The notes under the pieces are model-generated. The model searched no databases. It was not told the origin of the DNA and saw only the letters and a program-made list of their open reading frames with translations. A stretch of DNA of 57,392 nucleotides. It comes from JBALVT01 sp045110675 (GTDB taxonomy: Bacteria; Pseudomonadota; Gammaproteobacteria; Pseudomonadales; Halieaceae). Positions 18,398 to 27,304 of this stretch are shown here, piece after piece; position 1 is the first letter of the stretch, and each line of letters starts with the position of its first letter. Where the stretch lies: the NCBI GenBank assembly GCA_045110675.1, contig JBGCGJ010000067.1:1-57392 (forward strand), given 5' to 3'. The translations under genes and the position numbers were made by a program.

Positions 18398-18789
18398 TGG
18401 TGGAGGCGGCGGGAATTGAACCCGCGTCCGCCAGTACTCTGCCTTCGGCTCTACATGCTTAGTTTCCGTTAATTAATTTAACCGCTTACAGCCCAACGGG
18501 CAGGACGTAATTGGCGATTCTTGTTTAAGTTTAGCAGCGCAGTCCAAGACATACTTTGCAGCGATCCAGTTCTGAATGACAGTCAGTAGCGCGGGGCTGG
18601 CACCTTGCTAAAGACCGCTGGTGGACGAATCCTCCAGAAGTGTCACACTTGGCTACTTACGCAGCTAGTTGTGCACCGTAGTTGTCGTCATTGGCAACTA
18701 ATAAATTGCAGCTTTTGATTTACGTGATTGGCTACCATCACGGCATGCACCTTAGGGTTCGCAACCGTCGTCGAATCCAGATCGCCCCC
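18398..18789 (-). ncRNA. ssrA: tmRNA
   Basis: The RNA reads from 18789 (GGGGGCGATCTGGATTCGAC) to 18398 with an encoded CCA, 392 nt. The acceptor stem pairs perfectly (5' GGGGGCG with 3' CGCCUCC, seven pairs counting one G-U) and the T-arm GGGTTCAATTCCC is intact. The tag reading frame is 18657-18695 (resume codon GCC, stop TAA) and encodes ANDDNYGAQLAA, so the added tag is AANDDNYGAQLAA. It works with SmpB, encoded 3.2 kb away, to rescue stalled ribosomes. A perfect TATAAT-type -10 lies at 18803-18808. Its 3' end is followed almost directly by the IS3 remnant. Confidence 0.97.
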
Positions 18790-18802
18790 GTAGTGAGGGC
18801 CC

Positions 18803-18808
18803 ATTATA
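18803..18808 (-). promoter_or_regulatory. -10 element of the ssrA promoter
   Basis: Read on the - strand, TATAAT lies 13 bases before the mature 5' end and is followed by GGGCCC. A GC-rich discriminator like this is seen at stable-RNA promoters under stringent control. The -35 region is weak (GGTCAT or neighbours). A few 5' bases would need removal by RNase P. Confidence 0.6.
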
Positions 18809-18937
18809 ACTCATCTTGGCCTGTTATGACCTTTTTTTTAATTTTCCGGCTGCATTACACTTTATGCACTTTTGTAGCAGGCAGTTTGTCTGCTTACCCG
18901 CAAACGCACATCACGCAGAGAAAAAGTGGAGAAACCC

Positions 18938-20719
18938 ATGAGCTATGACCTGAAAATAATCAACGGCCTGGTATTTGACGGCGAAGGCGGTGAGGGCATT
19001 CCAACCAACGTGGCTGTTAGTAATGGCGTGATTGTCGAAATTGGCGCCTGCGACGCCGATGCGGAGCAGGTGATAGATGCGGCCGGATATATTGTCACCC
19101 CGGGCTTTATTGATTTGCACACCCACTACGACGGCCAGGTGTCCTGGGATGCCGACATGCAACCCAGTGTGAATCACGGCGTGAGCACCGTGGTAATGGG
19201 CAGTTGCGGTGTAGGTTTTGCGCCGGTGCGCGAGGGTGACAGAGACACCTTGGTGCGCTTAATGGAGGGCGTGGAAGACATTCCCGGTGCGGCGCTCTCT
19301 GAAGGTATCACCTGGGATTGGGAGAGCCTGCCCGAATACATGGATGCGCTGGATGCCAAACCCCACAGCATCGATTTTGCCGTTCAGGTCACTCATGATG
19401 CCCTGCGGGTTTACGTAATGGGTGAGCGGGCGGTGTTTGATGAAAAGGCCAATTCTGAAGACATCGCCCAAATGCAGCATCTGACTAAAGAAGCCTTGGA
19501 AGCCGGTGCGATTGGCTTTTCTACCGGCCGCTCGGATGTTCACCGCAGTGCCGATGGCGCCTGGACACCTTCTTCTGAAGCCACCTCTGAGGAGTTGGAA
19601 GGTATCGCCAAAGCCTTCGACGGCATGCCCCACGGTGTATTGCAGGCCGTAAATGATTTTAATTTGGAGCGGGAGGGCGACGCCTTCGACGATGAGTTCG
19701 ATCTTTTGGAGAACTTCGCCAAGGCCACCAATGGCCGGCCTTTCTCTTTGTCGTTGATGCAGCGCGATTTTGCCCCGGACCAATGGTTGCGCATTATCGA
19801 CCGAGCTGAAAAAGCCAAGGCCGGTGGCTTGAATATGCGCCTGCAAACTGCGCCCCGAGGCATTGGAGTTACCGTCGGGCTGCAGTGCACTTTCCATCCG
19901 TTTATTGGTTTCCCCAGTTACAAGAAAATTTGCCAGTTGCCGCTTACAGAGCGAGTGGCCGTAATGCGAGAACCCGCATTCAAAGCGCAGCTATTAACGG
20001 AAAAGTCCGAGCCTCTGGCGGGCGATGGCACCCCAGTGCCACCTATTGCCGATGCTTTGCTGGCAGCGGTCGATTTTGTGGCGGGCAAGACTTTCCGTTT
20101 GGGAGACAACCCGGACTACGAGCAATCCGCTGAAACCTCGGTGCTGCAAATGGCCGCCGACAAAGGTGTGCCTACACTTGAGATGATCTATGACCTGATG
20201 CTGGAAGAAGATGGCAAGGAGCTGCTGTACTTCCCCATCTACAACTACACCGAGATGAACTACGACAACGTGCTTAAAATGATGCAGCACCCTCAGTCCA
20301 TTATGGGCTTGTCCGATGGCGGGGCGCATGTTGGTACGGTGTGTGATTCAAGTTTTCCCACTTATATGCTGTCTTACTGGAGCCGGGATAGAGCGCGTGG
20401 CGCTAAGCTTGAACTCAGCGATGCCATCCGCCGCCTCACCAGTGATATTGCAGACTATGCGGATCTTAACGACCGAGGCCGTCTCAAGGTGGGCTTAAAA
20501 GCCAACATCAACGTGATCGACTTTGAAAACCTGCGTTTGTTTGCGCCAAACATGGTGCAAGATTTACCCGCCGGTGGTCAGCGATTGCTGCAGGAGGCCA
20601 AAGGTTACAAGGCCGTGATAGTTGCCGGTGAAACGGTGCTAGAAAATGATCAGTTAACCGGTGCTTACCCCGGTCGATTGGTGCGTATGGGGCATCTCGC
20701 TTTGGACAGCGCGGTTTGA
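18938..20719 (+). CDS. amidohydrolase family 3 (N-acyl-D-amino-acid deacylase-like)
   Basis: A 593-residue cytosolic amidohydrolase. ATG 18938 is chosen for its GGAG at six bases. An in-frame GTG at 18926 lacks one. The metal motif is visible in FIDLHTHYDGQ, and the protein has the D-aminoacylase-like barrel with GIGFSTGR-like (GAIGFSTGR) and a late LSDGGAHVG. The C-terminus (IVAGETVLENDQLTGAYPGRLVR) is the usual second small beta domain. The substrate (N-acyl-D-amino acids or other amides/lactones) is not established. It is followed closely by a TauE-type permease on the same strand. Confidence 0.9.
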   Translation: MSYDLKIINGLVFDGEGGEGIPTNVAVSNGVIVEIGACDADAEQVIDAAGYIVTPGFIDLHTHYDGQVSWDADMQPSVNHGVSTVVMGSCGVGFAPVREGDRDTLVRLMEGVEDIPGAALSEGITWDWESLPEYMDALDAKPHSIDFAVQVTHDALRVYVMGERAVFDEKANSEDIAQMQHLTKEALEAGAIGFSTGRSDVHRSADGAWTPSSEATSEELEGIAKAFDGMPHGVLQAVNDFNLEREGDAFDDEFDLLENFAKATNGRPFSLSLMQRDFAPDQWLRIIDRAEKAKAGGLNMRLQTAPRGIGVTVGLQCTFHPFIGFPSYKKICQLPLTERVAVMREPAFKAQLLTEKSEPLAGDGTPVPPIADALLAAVDFVAGKTFRLGDNPDYEQSAETSVLQMAADKGVPTLEMIYDLMLEEDGKELLYFPIYNYTEMNYDNVLKMMQHPQSIMGLSDGGAHVGTVCDSSFPTYMLSYWSRDRARGAKLELSDAIRRLTSDIADYADLNDRGRLKVGLKANINVIDFENLRLFAPNMVQDLPAGGQRLLQEAKGYKAVIVAGETVLENDQLTGAYPGRLVRMGHLALDSAV

Positions 20720-20759
20720 AGGTCGTATCGCGTTTTCTAAACGCTAGGCGCACTGTTTG

Positions 20760-21527
20760 ATGGTGTTCTCCGGTCTGCTGGAGACCATTGAACTCATAGG
20801 GTATCCCCACTTAGCCGCAATCTGGCTAGTGGTCATCTTTGCCGCAGTGATGCGCTCCTTTACCGGTTTCGGTTTTGCCCTCACAGCCGTTCCAGTATTT
20901 TCTCTGTTCATGTCGCCTGTTCAGGCGGTGTTGCTGTGTGTGTTTCTGGGCCTGTCCATGAATCTGCTAACCTTGCGAACCTATTGGGGGCAGTATCCGG
21001 TTAAATCGATGTTTCCCATGATTGGCTTTGCCGCACTCGGTACGGGGCTTGGAACCCTAGTTCTGGCCAGTGTTTCCAGCTCGATGTTTCAGTTGTGCAT
21101 TGGTGTTTCGGTCATCGCTGCCAGTGTCGTGTTAACCCTCTATCGACCGGCCAAGAAAACGCCGGGAGTGGGGTTGCGCAGCATCACCGGGCTGGTTTCG
21201 GGCTTACTTAACGGCGCCTTTGCCATTCCCGGCCCGGCGGTGATTATTTTTGCCATGGCCACCGAACCTGTGCCGGCAAGAAGCCGCGCCATGTTAATGA
21301 CCTTTTTCCTGTTCAGTTCTTTGGCGTCTTTGCTGTTCTATACGGTTGCGGGTTTCATCAACCCTACATCTCTTTGGTTGTATGTGCTGGCAATGCCGGC
21401 CATGATTTTGGGCGACAAACTGGGTTACGTTCTTTTTCATCGCCATGGCACTGCGCTGTATCGCAAGGTGGCGATTGTGGTGTTGTTTTGTGTGGGTACA
21501 GCAATCGCCGCGCGCGCTGTAATGTGA
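20760..21527 (+). CDS. TauE/SafE family permease
   Basis: A 255-residue membrane protein with about eight hydrophobic helices and an inverted repeat of two four-helix halves typical of TauE/SafE. The motif RSFTGFGFALTAVP near residue 30 and GAFAIPGPAVIIFA in the second half are characteristic. Members export sulfite, sulfoacetate or other small organic anions. ATG 20760 follows a TTG in frame. It lies 40 bases after the amidohydrolase gene, so it may export a product of that enzyme, which is inference. Confidence 0.88.
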   Translation: MVFSGLLETIELIGYPHLAAIWLVVIFAAVMRSFTGFGFALTAVPVFSLFMSPVQAVLLCVFLGLSMNLLTLRTYWGQYPVKSMFPMIGFAALGTGLGTLVLASVSSSMFQLCIGVSVIAASVVLTLYRPAKKTPGVGLRSITGLVSGLLNGAFAIPGPAVIIFAMATEPVPARSRAMLMTFFLFSSLASLLFYTVAGFINPTSLWLYVLAMPAMILGDKLGYVLFHRHGTALYRKVAIVVLFCVGTAIAARAVM

Positions 21528-21978
21528 ACTCTAAGAAAAGTCGCACATAGAAAACCGCAACCGACTAGTGATTCCAGTCGACTGCGGCCTGGTTTTGGTT
21601 GTTGTCATAGGTCGAGGGTTAGCATCGCGCCAGTGCCCTTCGAATGACTCTCTCCTCCATGGGAGAGTATGGCGGTAAAAACCGTATACCGAGTTGTGCC
21701 TCCGATAACCGCATCAATGATCCGAGTTGCCCTGGAGGTAACAACACTTCCGCCACTCTATAGATGGAGTGGCTTGCCCACTTATGGCCTTCACCTGGAG
21801 CTGAAAAGCCTTGTTACAGGTGTCTCTCAAATCTTTGTTGTGCCTATCACTGAGCACACTTTTATACTGTTCCCCTCGGGCGACAAAGGCAACTGAATCT
21901 ATAGACTGAGTTTTTCTAAAGCTTGTGCGGCTAATACCGATTGGCAGGAAGGCGGCTGGAAGAGAGAGTTTCTATTCG
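21528..21978. other. non-coding gap with hairpins
   Basis: About 450 bases without a convincing gene. The open frame at 21669-21896 has no ribosome binding site or recognisable features. The gap holds a strong terminator-like hairpin (21549-21588), a second inverted repeat GCCACTC..GAGTGGC near 21753-21775, and CTCTCC..GGAGAG near 21649-21667. A small RNA is possible but there is no promoter evidence. Confidence 0.4.
21549..21588 (-). terminator. terminator-like hairpin after smpB / TauE gene
   Basis: CCGCAACCGACT (21555-21566) and AGTCGACTGCGG (21576-21587) form a 12-pair stem, two of them G-U in RNA, with a nine-base loop. On the - strand it is followed by TTTTCT, the layout of an intrinsic terminator. 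It could serve the smpB transcript, though nearly 400 bases from its stop, and partly the + strand permease gene. Confidence 0.6.
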
Positions 21979-22461
21979 TTACTGCTTCACATTATCGCGA
22001 ACGATGCGCTGTTTTTGACGCGCCCAGTCGGCATCTTTTTCACTGCCGCGCTTGTCGTGGTCTTGCTTACCTTTGGCTAAGGCAATTCTTGCTTTTACCA
22101 AATGCCCTTTCCAATACAGCGAAGTACAAACACAGGTTTTCCCTTTTTGAGAGATGCCCACCAAAATGCGCGCCAGCTCTTTTTTATTCAGTAGCAGCTT
22201 TCGAGTGCGCGTGGGGTCTGTCACATGATGGGTCGATGCGGTGTTCAGCGGTGTGATGTTGGCGCCCAGCAGAAAGGCCTCGCCGTCTTTCATCAAAACG
22301 TAGGTGTCGGTGATTTGCACTTTGCCCATGCGCAAACTTTTCACTTCCCAGCCAGTCAACACCAATCCCGCCTCGAAGCTGTCTTCGAGTTCGTAATCAA
22401 ATTTGGCACGCTTGTTCTGGGCGATGGTGTTCGCAGAGGTTTTCGATTTCTTTTTCGCCAT
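21979..22461 (-). CDS. smpB: SsrA-binding protein SmpB
   Basis: A 160-residue protein, the usual length. It binds tmRNA and delivers it to stalled ribosomes. Family features are NKRAKFDYELED, FEAGLVLTGWEVKSLR, the KLLLNKKEL loop and the basic C-terminal tail (KGKQDHDKRGSEKDADW). ATG 22461 is preferred over a start nine bases upstream because the family begins MAKKK. It is divergent from the neurotransmitter-type symporter gene and close to ratA and rnfH, the usual Pseudomonas-like context. Confidence 0.97.
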   Translation of the reverse strand: MAKKKSKTSANTIAQNKRAKFDYELEDSFEAGLVLTGWEVKSLRMGKVQITDTYVLMKDGEAFLLGANITPLNTASTHHVTDPTRTRKLLLNKKELARILVGISQKGKTCVCTSLYWKGHLVKARIALAKGKQDHDKRGSEKDADWARQKQRIVRDNVKQ

Positions 22462-22568
22462 GGCGCGCATTATACGTACAAGGCACGGGGGTTAAAGGTG
22501 AATCTTTCCCTTTTCTGTTTCAGGCGGTTCAGGCAATCTAGCGGCATGAAAAATAGTGCTTTTTGACA

Positions 22569-23939
22569 GTGAGTTCAGCAGCCCACGGCCCCCTGGGTGG
22601 GTGGCGATCAAGAACGACTTTTGTGCTCGCTATGTCTGCTTCGGCCATCGGCCTGGGCAATCTATGGCGCTTTTCCTACCTGGCCGGTGAGAACGGAGGC
22701 GGCCCCTTTGTTTTAACCTATGTGCTGTGTTTGTTTCTGATCGCGGTTCCGGTGTTAATCGCCGAAGTGGTGATTGGCAGCCATGGCCGAGGCAGCCCGG
22801 GGCCGGCCATGAAGAAGGCGGCTGATCGCTCGTTGGTTTCCCGGGGCTGGCGCGTGGTGGGTTTGCTCGCCTGTGTTACCGGCTTGCTTATTCTCTCTTA
22901 CTACATCGTGATTGCCGGTTGGGCCATGGCCTACGCAGAGAAAATGCAGAGTGGTGAGTTTTCAGCGGCTAGTGCGGTGGCGGTAGGTCAGCACTTCGAG
23001 GGTTTTCTGAACGACCCCCGCGAGATGGTTTATTGGCAGACAGCGTTTCTGGCGACGGTGGCCGCTGTGCTTTGCTTTGGGGTGCGCAGGGGCCTGGGCC
23101 TGGTAGTGTGGATTGTTGTCCCGGCGGTTTTCGTTTTGCTCGGTGTGCTGGTGGATTACAGCCTGCGTTATGGAGATCTGGACGCCGCCCAGAAATTTCT
23201 GTTCTCGGTTCAGATGTTGGATTTCAATAACAAGTCTGTGTTGGTCGCTTTGGGTCAGGCCTTTTACACCTTGTCGGTGGGCGTGGGTATTGGCATTAGC
23301 TACGGAGCCTATGCGCCCGAGCGGCTTCCCGTGGGCCGGTCGGTGGTGGCTGTCGCGGTGTTCGATACACTTATTTCTATCACTGCGGGTCTGGCACTGT
23401 TCCCCATTGTGTTTGCCAATAATATTGAGCCTTCCATGGGGCCGGGTCTGATGTTCGTTAGCCTGCCCTATGCGTTTGGCAACATGGCCGAAGGCGAGGT
23501 GTTTGGCTTCCTGTTTTTCGTCCTGGTGGCGATAGCAGCGCTGGGTTCGGCGGTTGCCCTGCTCGAACCAATCACCGGCTATATTATTCAGCGCACTGGC
23601 TTTTACCGAGTGGTGGTAGTGCTGGTACTGACGATGGTGGTTTGGGTGCTGGGGCTGGGGTCGGCCTTCTCATTTAATGTTTGGGAAGAGTGGCTGTGGT
23701 TTGGTAACTGGAACTTCTTCCAACTTTTGGATATCAGCACTGCCGAGTTGTTGCTGCCTCTGGTATCGTTACTGCTGGCTATTTTTGTGGGCTGGCGCAT
23801 GCGGCGGGAGATCCTCCGCGTGGAGCTTTATCGGGAGTCGGCATTATTCTTTTCCGTGTGGTTGTTTTTGCTGCGTTATATTGCACCGCTCGCTATCGTG
23901 CTGATTCTGGTGAGCGCGCTGGTTCCGCTGCCCCTGTGA
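22569..23939 (+). CDS. sodium:neurotransmitter symporter family (SNF) transporter
   Basis: A membrane protein of about 456 residues and 11-12 helices. The signature of the Na+-coupled LeuT/SNF family is at the N-terminus (SAIGLGNLWRFSYLAGENGGG), and helices 6-8 carry the usual glycine-rich unwound segments. It would import an amino acid or related amine with sodium. GTG 22569 is taken as the start, and a TTG six bases upstream is the alternative; no clear ribosome binding site is seen. It lies between smpB and ratA on the + strand, where Pseudomonas has nothing equivalent, so it may be an insertion into the conserved block. Confidence 0.9.
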   Translation: MSSAAHGPLGGWRSRTTFVLAMSASAIGLGNLWRFSYLAGENGGGPFVLTYVLCLFLIAVPVLIAEVVIGSHGRGSPGPAMKKAADRSLVSRGWRVVGLLACVTGLLILSYYIVIAGWAMAYAEKMQSGEFSAASAVAVGQHFEGFLNDPREMVYWQTAFLATVAAVLCFGVRRGLGLVVWIVVPAVFVLLGVLVDYSLRYGDLDAAQKFLFSVQMLDFNNKSVLVALGQAFYTLSVGVGIGISYGAYAPERLPVGRSVVAVAVFDTLISITAGLALFPIVFANNIEPSMGPGLMFVSLPYAFGNMAEGEVFGFLFFVLVAIAALGSAVALLEPITGYIIQRTGFYRVVVVLVLTMVVWVLGLGSAFSFNVWEEWLWFGNWNFFQLLDISTAELLLPLVSLLLAIFVGWRMRREILRVELYRESALFFSVWLFLLRYIAPLAIVLILVSALVPLPL

Positions 23940-23979
23940 TGGCGAAGCCAATGTTGAAGGTCAGGGTGGCTCAACAACA

Positions 23980-24411
23980 ATGACCATTATCAGCCGCAGC
24001 GCCTTGCTGCCCTACAATTCCATTGCACTGTTTGAAATGGTCAACGACATTGAGGCCTACCCCGAATTTATGGATGGATGTGTGGGTGCGCAAATTTTGC
24101 GCCGGGAAGGCGATTTGATCGAAGCACGGCTGGACCTCGCCAAAGGCGGCATCTCCCAGAGCTTTAGCACGCGTAATTATTTAGTGGGCACAGAGGCCAT
24201 TGTTCTGGAGTTGTTAGAGGGCCCTTTCGAGTTCTTTGAAGGGCGATGGGGTTTTCAGGAGTTAGGCGAAGCGGCCTGCAAGATCAGCCTGGAACTGGAA
24301 TTTAAAGTGAACAGCAAACTATTGGGTGTTGCGGCGGCCAAACTCTTTGAGCTGGTGACCAACAACCTGGTGGACGCATTGGGTCGGCGAGCTCAGCTGG
24401 TCCACGGCTAG
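23980..24411 (+). CDS. ratA: RatA family SRPBCC protein
   Basis: A 143-residue START/COQ10-like (SRPBCC) protein, family length. It has the conserved opening ISRSALLPYNSIALFEMVND and the YPEFMDGC segment, with the C-terminal helix ...LFELVTNNLVDALGRRAQL. In Escherichia coli RatA inhibits ribosomal subunit association, and homologues bind ubiquinone. Its position beside smpB and rnfH is the conserved one. It starts 40 bases after the transporter gene and is followed after 18 bases by rnfH, so these two are probably co-transcribed. Confidence 0.93.
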   Translation: MTIISRSALLPYNSIALFEMVNDIEAYPEFMDGCVGAQILRREGDLIEARLDLAKGGISQSFSTRNYLVGTEAIVLELLEGPFEFFEGRWGFQELGEAACKISLELEFKVNSKLLGVAAAKLFELVTNNLVDALGRRAQLVHG

Positions 24412-24429
24412 AATTGATCGGATATTATT

Positions 24430-24759
24430 ATGACGGCAGAACCCTCAAGCTCGGAGCAAACCATCAAGGTTGAAGTGGCCTATGCGATGCCCGACAAGCA
24501 AGCCATTGTTGAGGTCGAGGTAGCCCCTGGCACGACCGCCGCTGAGGCGGTCAAACAGTCCAATATTGCCGCTCAGTTTGAAGGCGCCGACATTGAAAAT
24601 GCCAAATTGGGTATTTTTGGCAAGGGTGTCGCAGATACCCTGGTGCTGAAAGCGGGAGACCGGGTAGAGATTTATAGGCCCTTGATAGCCGATCCCAAGG
24701 AAGTTAGAAAAGCTCGCGCCGCCAAGGCGAAAGAGCGCAGGAGTGCGGATGCTGACTAG
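24430..24759 (+). CDS. rnfH: RnfH family protein (RatB)
   Basis: A 109-residue ubiquitin-like-fold protein. The pattern IKVEVAYAMPDKQAIVEVEV, then LGIFGKGVADTLVLKAGDRVEIYRPL and a charged tail is that of RnfH. The family's biochemical role is not well established. It is the conserved partner of ratA. It ends 30 bases from bamE, which is convergent. Confidence 0.93.
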   Translation: MTAEPSSSEQTIKVEVAYAMPDKQAIVEVEVAPGTTAAEAVKQSNIAAQFEGADIENAKLGIFGKGVADTLVLKAGDRVEIYRPLIADPKEVRKARAAKAKERRSADAD

Positions 24760-24789
24760 TGCAGGGTTGAGTAGCGCTGCGCTTTAGCT

Positions 24790-25152
24790 CTAGGACGCTT
24801 CGCTTTCCGCTGCTGCGGTCTCAGACTCCGAGCTGGGCGACAGGCTGCTGGTAAACTTGCTCAGCACATCGCCCTCAAAATAGACGGTTAGCTGCTCTTC
24901 AGACAAAAGCTTGTTGCCATTTCGGGTGACGTAGGCGTAGTCCCAGCGCTGCTGATTAAAGCTGTCTTCCACCAGAGGTGTTCCCAATATAAAGCGCACC
25001 TGCCGGCGGCTCATGCCGGGCTTTAGCTGATCAACCATGTCCTGGGTAATAATATTGCCCTGCTCGACATTGATTCGGTAGACACCGGGAAAACCCAGCG
25101 ACCCACATCCGCACAGAGCGAGAAAAATTAGAGCGAGCAACGAGATACGCAT
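24790..25152 (-). CDS. bamE: outer-membrane assembly lipoprotein BamE
   Basis: A 120-residue lipoprotein. It starts with a lipoprotein signal (LLALIFLALCGCGS); either Cys15 or Cys17 could be lipidated. The BamE core includes GVYRINVEQGNIITQDMVD, then RRQVRFILGTPLVED and WDYAYV. It is a subunit of the BAM complex that inserts beta-barrel proteins in the outer membrane. It is divergent from fur, as in Pseudomonas, and convergent with rnfH. The C-terminal Ser/Glu tail is low-complexity. Confidence 0.95.
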   Translation of the reverse strand: MRISLLALIFLALCGCGSLGFPGVYRINVEQGNIITQDMVDQLKPGMSRRQVRFILGTPLVEDSFNQQRWDYAYVTRNGNKLLSEEQLTVYFEGDVLSKFTSSLSPSSESETAAAESEAS

Positions 25153-25229
25153 GAGGTTTAAGCTTCCACTTGTGGCACTGGGGTGGCATCATACCTCTAC
25201 TCCACATCACAGAGAAGCCCCCCGAGATT

Positions 25230-25649
25230 ATGTCCGCTGAAAACCAGGAATTACGCAAAGCCGGCCTGAAAGTCACCCTGCCGCGCGTGAAAATTCTGCA
25301 GATTTTGGAATCTGCTGACGTCGGTCAGCAGCATATGAGCGCTGAAGATGTTTATCGTGCGCTGCTGACGGCGGGCGAAGATGTGGGTCTGGCCACCGTC
25401 TACCGGGTGCTGACTCAGTTTGAAACCGCAGGGCTTGTGACCCGTCACAATTTCGAAACCGGACACTCGGTGTTTGAAATAGCCAAGGGCGATCACCATG
25501 ACCATATGGTGTGCATCGAATCTGGCGACGTGATTGAATTTTCCGATCCCATTATCGAAGAGCGGCAGAAAGAAATTGCCGCAGAGCATGGGTTTTCCCT
25601 GGTTGATCACGCCCTGGTGCTCTACGTTCGCAAGAAAGCCGACAGCTAG
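25230..25649 (+). CDS. fur: ferric uptake regulator Fur
   Basis: A 139-residue Fur. ATG 25230 is chosen because the family starts at that point (MSAENQELRKAGLKVTLPR). A longer frame to 25170 runs into the bamE upstream region. The winged helix (GLATVYRVLTQFETAG) and the metal-site region HHDHMVCIESGDVIEF are present. The CxxC of enteric Fur is reduced to one Cys (C-I-E-S), as in Pseudomonas-type Fur, which lack that structural zinc site. Its last bases overlap the recN stop codon. It represses iron-uptake genes when Fe2+ is available. Confidence 0.96.
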   Translation: MSAENQELRKAGLKVTLPRVKILQILESADVGQQHMSAEDVYRALLTAGEDVGLATVYRVLTQFETAGLVTRHNFETGHSVFEIAKGDHHDHMVCIESGDVIEFSDPIIEERQKEIAAEHGFSLVDHALVLYVRKKADS

Positions 25650-27304
25650 TCTGCAGCACCGGCAACCATTTCTCTGGCATGAGCCAGTGATTGCTCGGTA
25701 ATCTTGATTCCCCCTAACATCCGCGCTATCTCCTGCACACGCTCGCTCTCGTCCAGCTGTTTTAAGGATGTGTGAGCCGAGGTCTTGTCACTGGTTTTAG
25801 TCACCTGCAGGTGATTGTGTCCCTGGGCGGCTACTTGGGGTAGGTGTGTAACACACAGCACTTGGGCTTTGCCTGAGAGTTCCCTCAGCAATTTGCCCAC
25901 GACTTCTGCCACAGCGCCGCCGATGCCAACATCCACCTCGTCAAATACCATGCTTGAAATGGTGTCGCTGTTGGCGGTGACCACCTGTATTGCCAGGCTG
26001 ATGCGAGACAGTTCACCACCGGAGGCAATTTTGCCCAGGGCCTGGGTGGGCGCACCGGGGTTGGTGCTGATCAAAAACTCCACCTCTTCCAAGCCATGGG
26101 GATGTGGGTTGCTGGATTCTCTGGGGGTGAGCCGAATTTCAAACTCGCACTGGCTCATAGCCAATGTGGCCAGTTCCTTGCTGATTTTGGTCTCCAGGGC
26201 CTTGGCGGCTTTGCGGCGGCTCTTGCCGAGTTTCGTGGCATCTTTGTTGTAGGATTCTGCCAAGGTGACCAGGGACGCCTGAAGTTCTTCTATGCGTTGG
26301 CCGCCGCTGGATAGGTTCTCCAGCTCTTCCCGCAGATCTCTGTGAATATCCAGCACACCCTCGGGTTTCACCCGATGCTTGCGGGCTACGTCGTAGATGG
26401 TTTCAAGGCGACGCTGCACTTCGGCCAAGCGCTCGGGGTTGATTTCGACCGTATCGATATAGTGTTGAATCTCTCCGCGCGCTTCGCCCAGCTGAATACT
26501 GGCGGAATCCAGCAGCTCTCGAGCCGCGGTGGTAGCAACCCCATTGTGTGTTTCATCGCCGAGCAGTTTCAATGCTGCCAGGCCACCACTTTCGGCGCTT
26601 TCACACAGTTCCAGGGCTTGATGGGCGGTGGTTAGAATCTGGTCGGCATTTTCCAGGGTCTTTAATTCGGCCTCCATCGCTTCGAGTTCGCCAGCCTCCA
26701 GGGCCAGGTCATCCAGCTCTTCCACTTGATAGGCCAGCAGTTGTGCTCGAGCGGTTTGTTCGTCTTGCGCGCCGGTCAGCAGTTCCAGCTCTCGATTGGC
26801 TCTGAGCCAGTCGGATGCGGTCTGTTCCAATTTGGCCGCTGAGGTTTGGTTTTTGGCGTAGGTGTCCAACAGTTGGCGCTGCACTTCTTTGCGCAACAAA
26901 GACTGGTGAGCGTGCTGACTGTGGATATCAACCAGTAGGGCGCCCAGTTCGGCGCAGTCTTGTAGGGTAGAGGCGGATCCATTGATGTAGGCGCGGCTGC
27001 GTCCTTCGGTCGTGACGATTCTGCGCAGGATGCACTCGTCACCGGTCAGCAAATCGTGGTTTTCCAGCCAGCTTTCGGCAGCCGCCACATCGCTAATATC
27101 AAAACTCGCAGAAATTTCTGCCTTATCGCAGCCCGGCCGCACGGCCTTGGGGTCGGCGCGATCACCCAGGCAGAGACCGAGAGCGTCCAGCATGATCGAT
27201 TTGCCCGCCCCGGTTTCGCCGGTGATCACGGTCATGCCATCCCGGAATTCCAAATCCAGCGCCGAAACAATCGTGTAATTACTAATACTGATGTGCGTAA
27301 GCAT
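25646..27304 (-). CDS. recN: DNA repair protein RecN
   Basis: A 552-residue SMC-like ATPase. ATG 27304 is chosen because MLTHISISNY is the family start, and the extra 16 codons upstream carry no homology signal. Walker A is GETGAGKS, a long coiled coil follows, and the C-terminal part carries the signature LSRISLAIQ and Walker B (MVFDEVDVGIGG). RecN acts in double-strand-break repair. No CTGT-N8-ACAG LexA box was seen upstream, so SOS control is not supported by the sequence. It overlaps fur tail to tail. Confidence 0.96.
   Translation of the reverse strand: MLTHISISNYTIVSALDLEFRDGMTVITGETGAGKSIMLDALGLCLGDRADPKAVRPGCDKAEISASFDISDVAAAESWLENHDLLTGDECILRRIVTTEGRSRAYINGSASTLQDCAELGALLVDIHSQHAHQSLLRKEVQRQLLDTYAKNQTSAAKLEQTASDWLRANRELELLTGAQDEQTARAQLLAYQVEELDDLALEAGELEAMEAELKTLENADQILTTAHQALELCESAESGGLAALKLLGDETHNGVATTAARELLDSASIQLGEARGEIQHYIDTVEINPERLAEVQRRLETIYDVARKHRVKPEGVLDIHRDLREELENLSSGGQRIEELQASLVTLAESYNKDATKLGKSRRKAAKALETKISKELATLAMSQCEFEIRLTPRESSNPHPHGLEEVEFLISTNPGAPTQALGKIASGGELSRISLAIQVVTANSDTISSMVFDEVDVGIGGAVAEVVGKLLRELSGKAQVLCVTHLPQVAAQGHNHLQVTKTSDKTSAHTSLKQLDESERVQEIARMLGGIKITEQSLAHAREMVAGAAD

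Noticed and set aside
21669..21896. 75-codon open frame in the smpB-side gap
   Set aside because: No ribosome binding site, no recognised pattern, and it overlaps inverted repeats. More likely chance.
25170..25229. Longer Fur N-terminus
   Set aside because: The frame to GTG 25170 would add 20 residues not seen in the family and overlaps the bamE promoter side. MSAENQELRKAG is the normal start.
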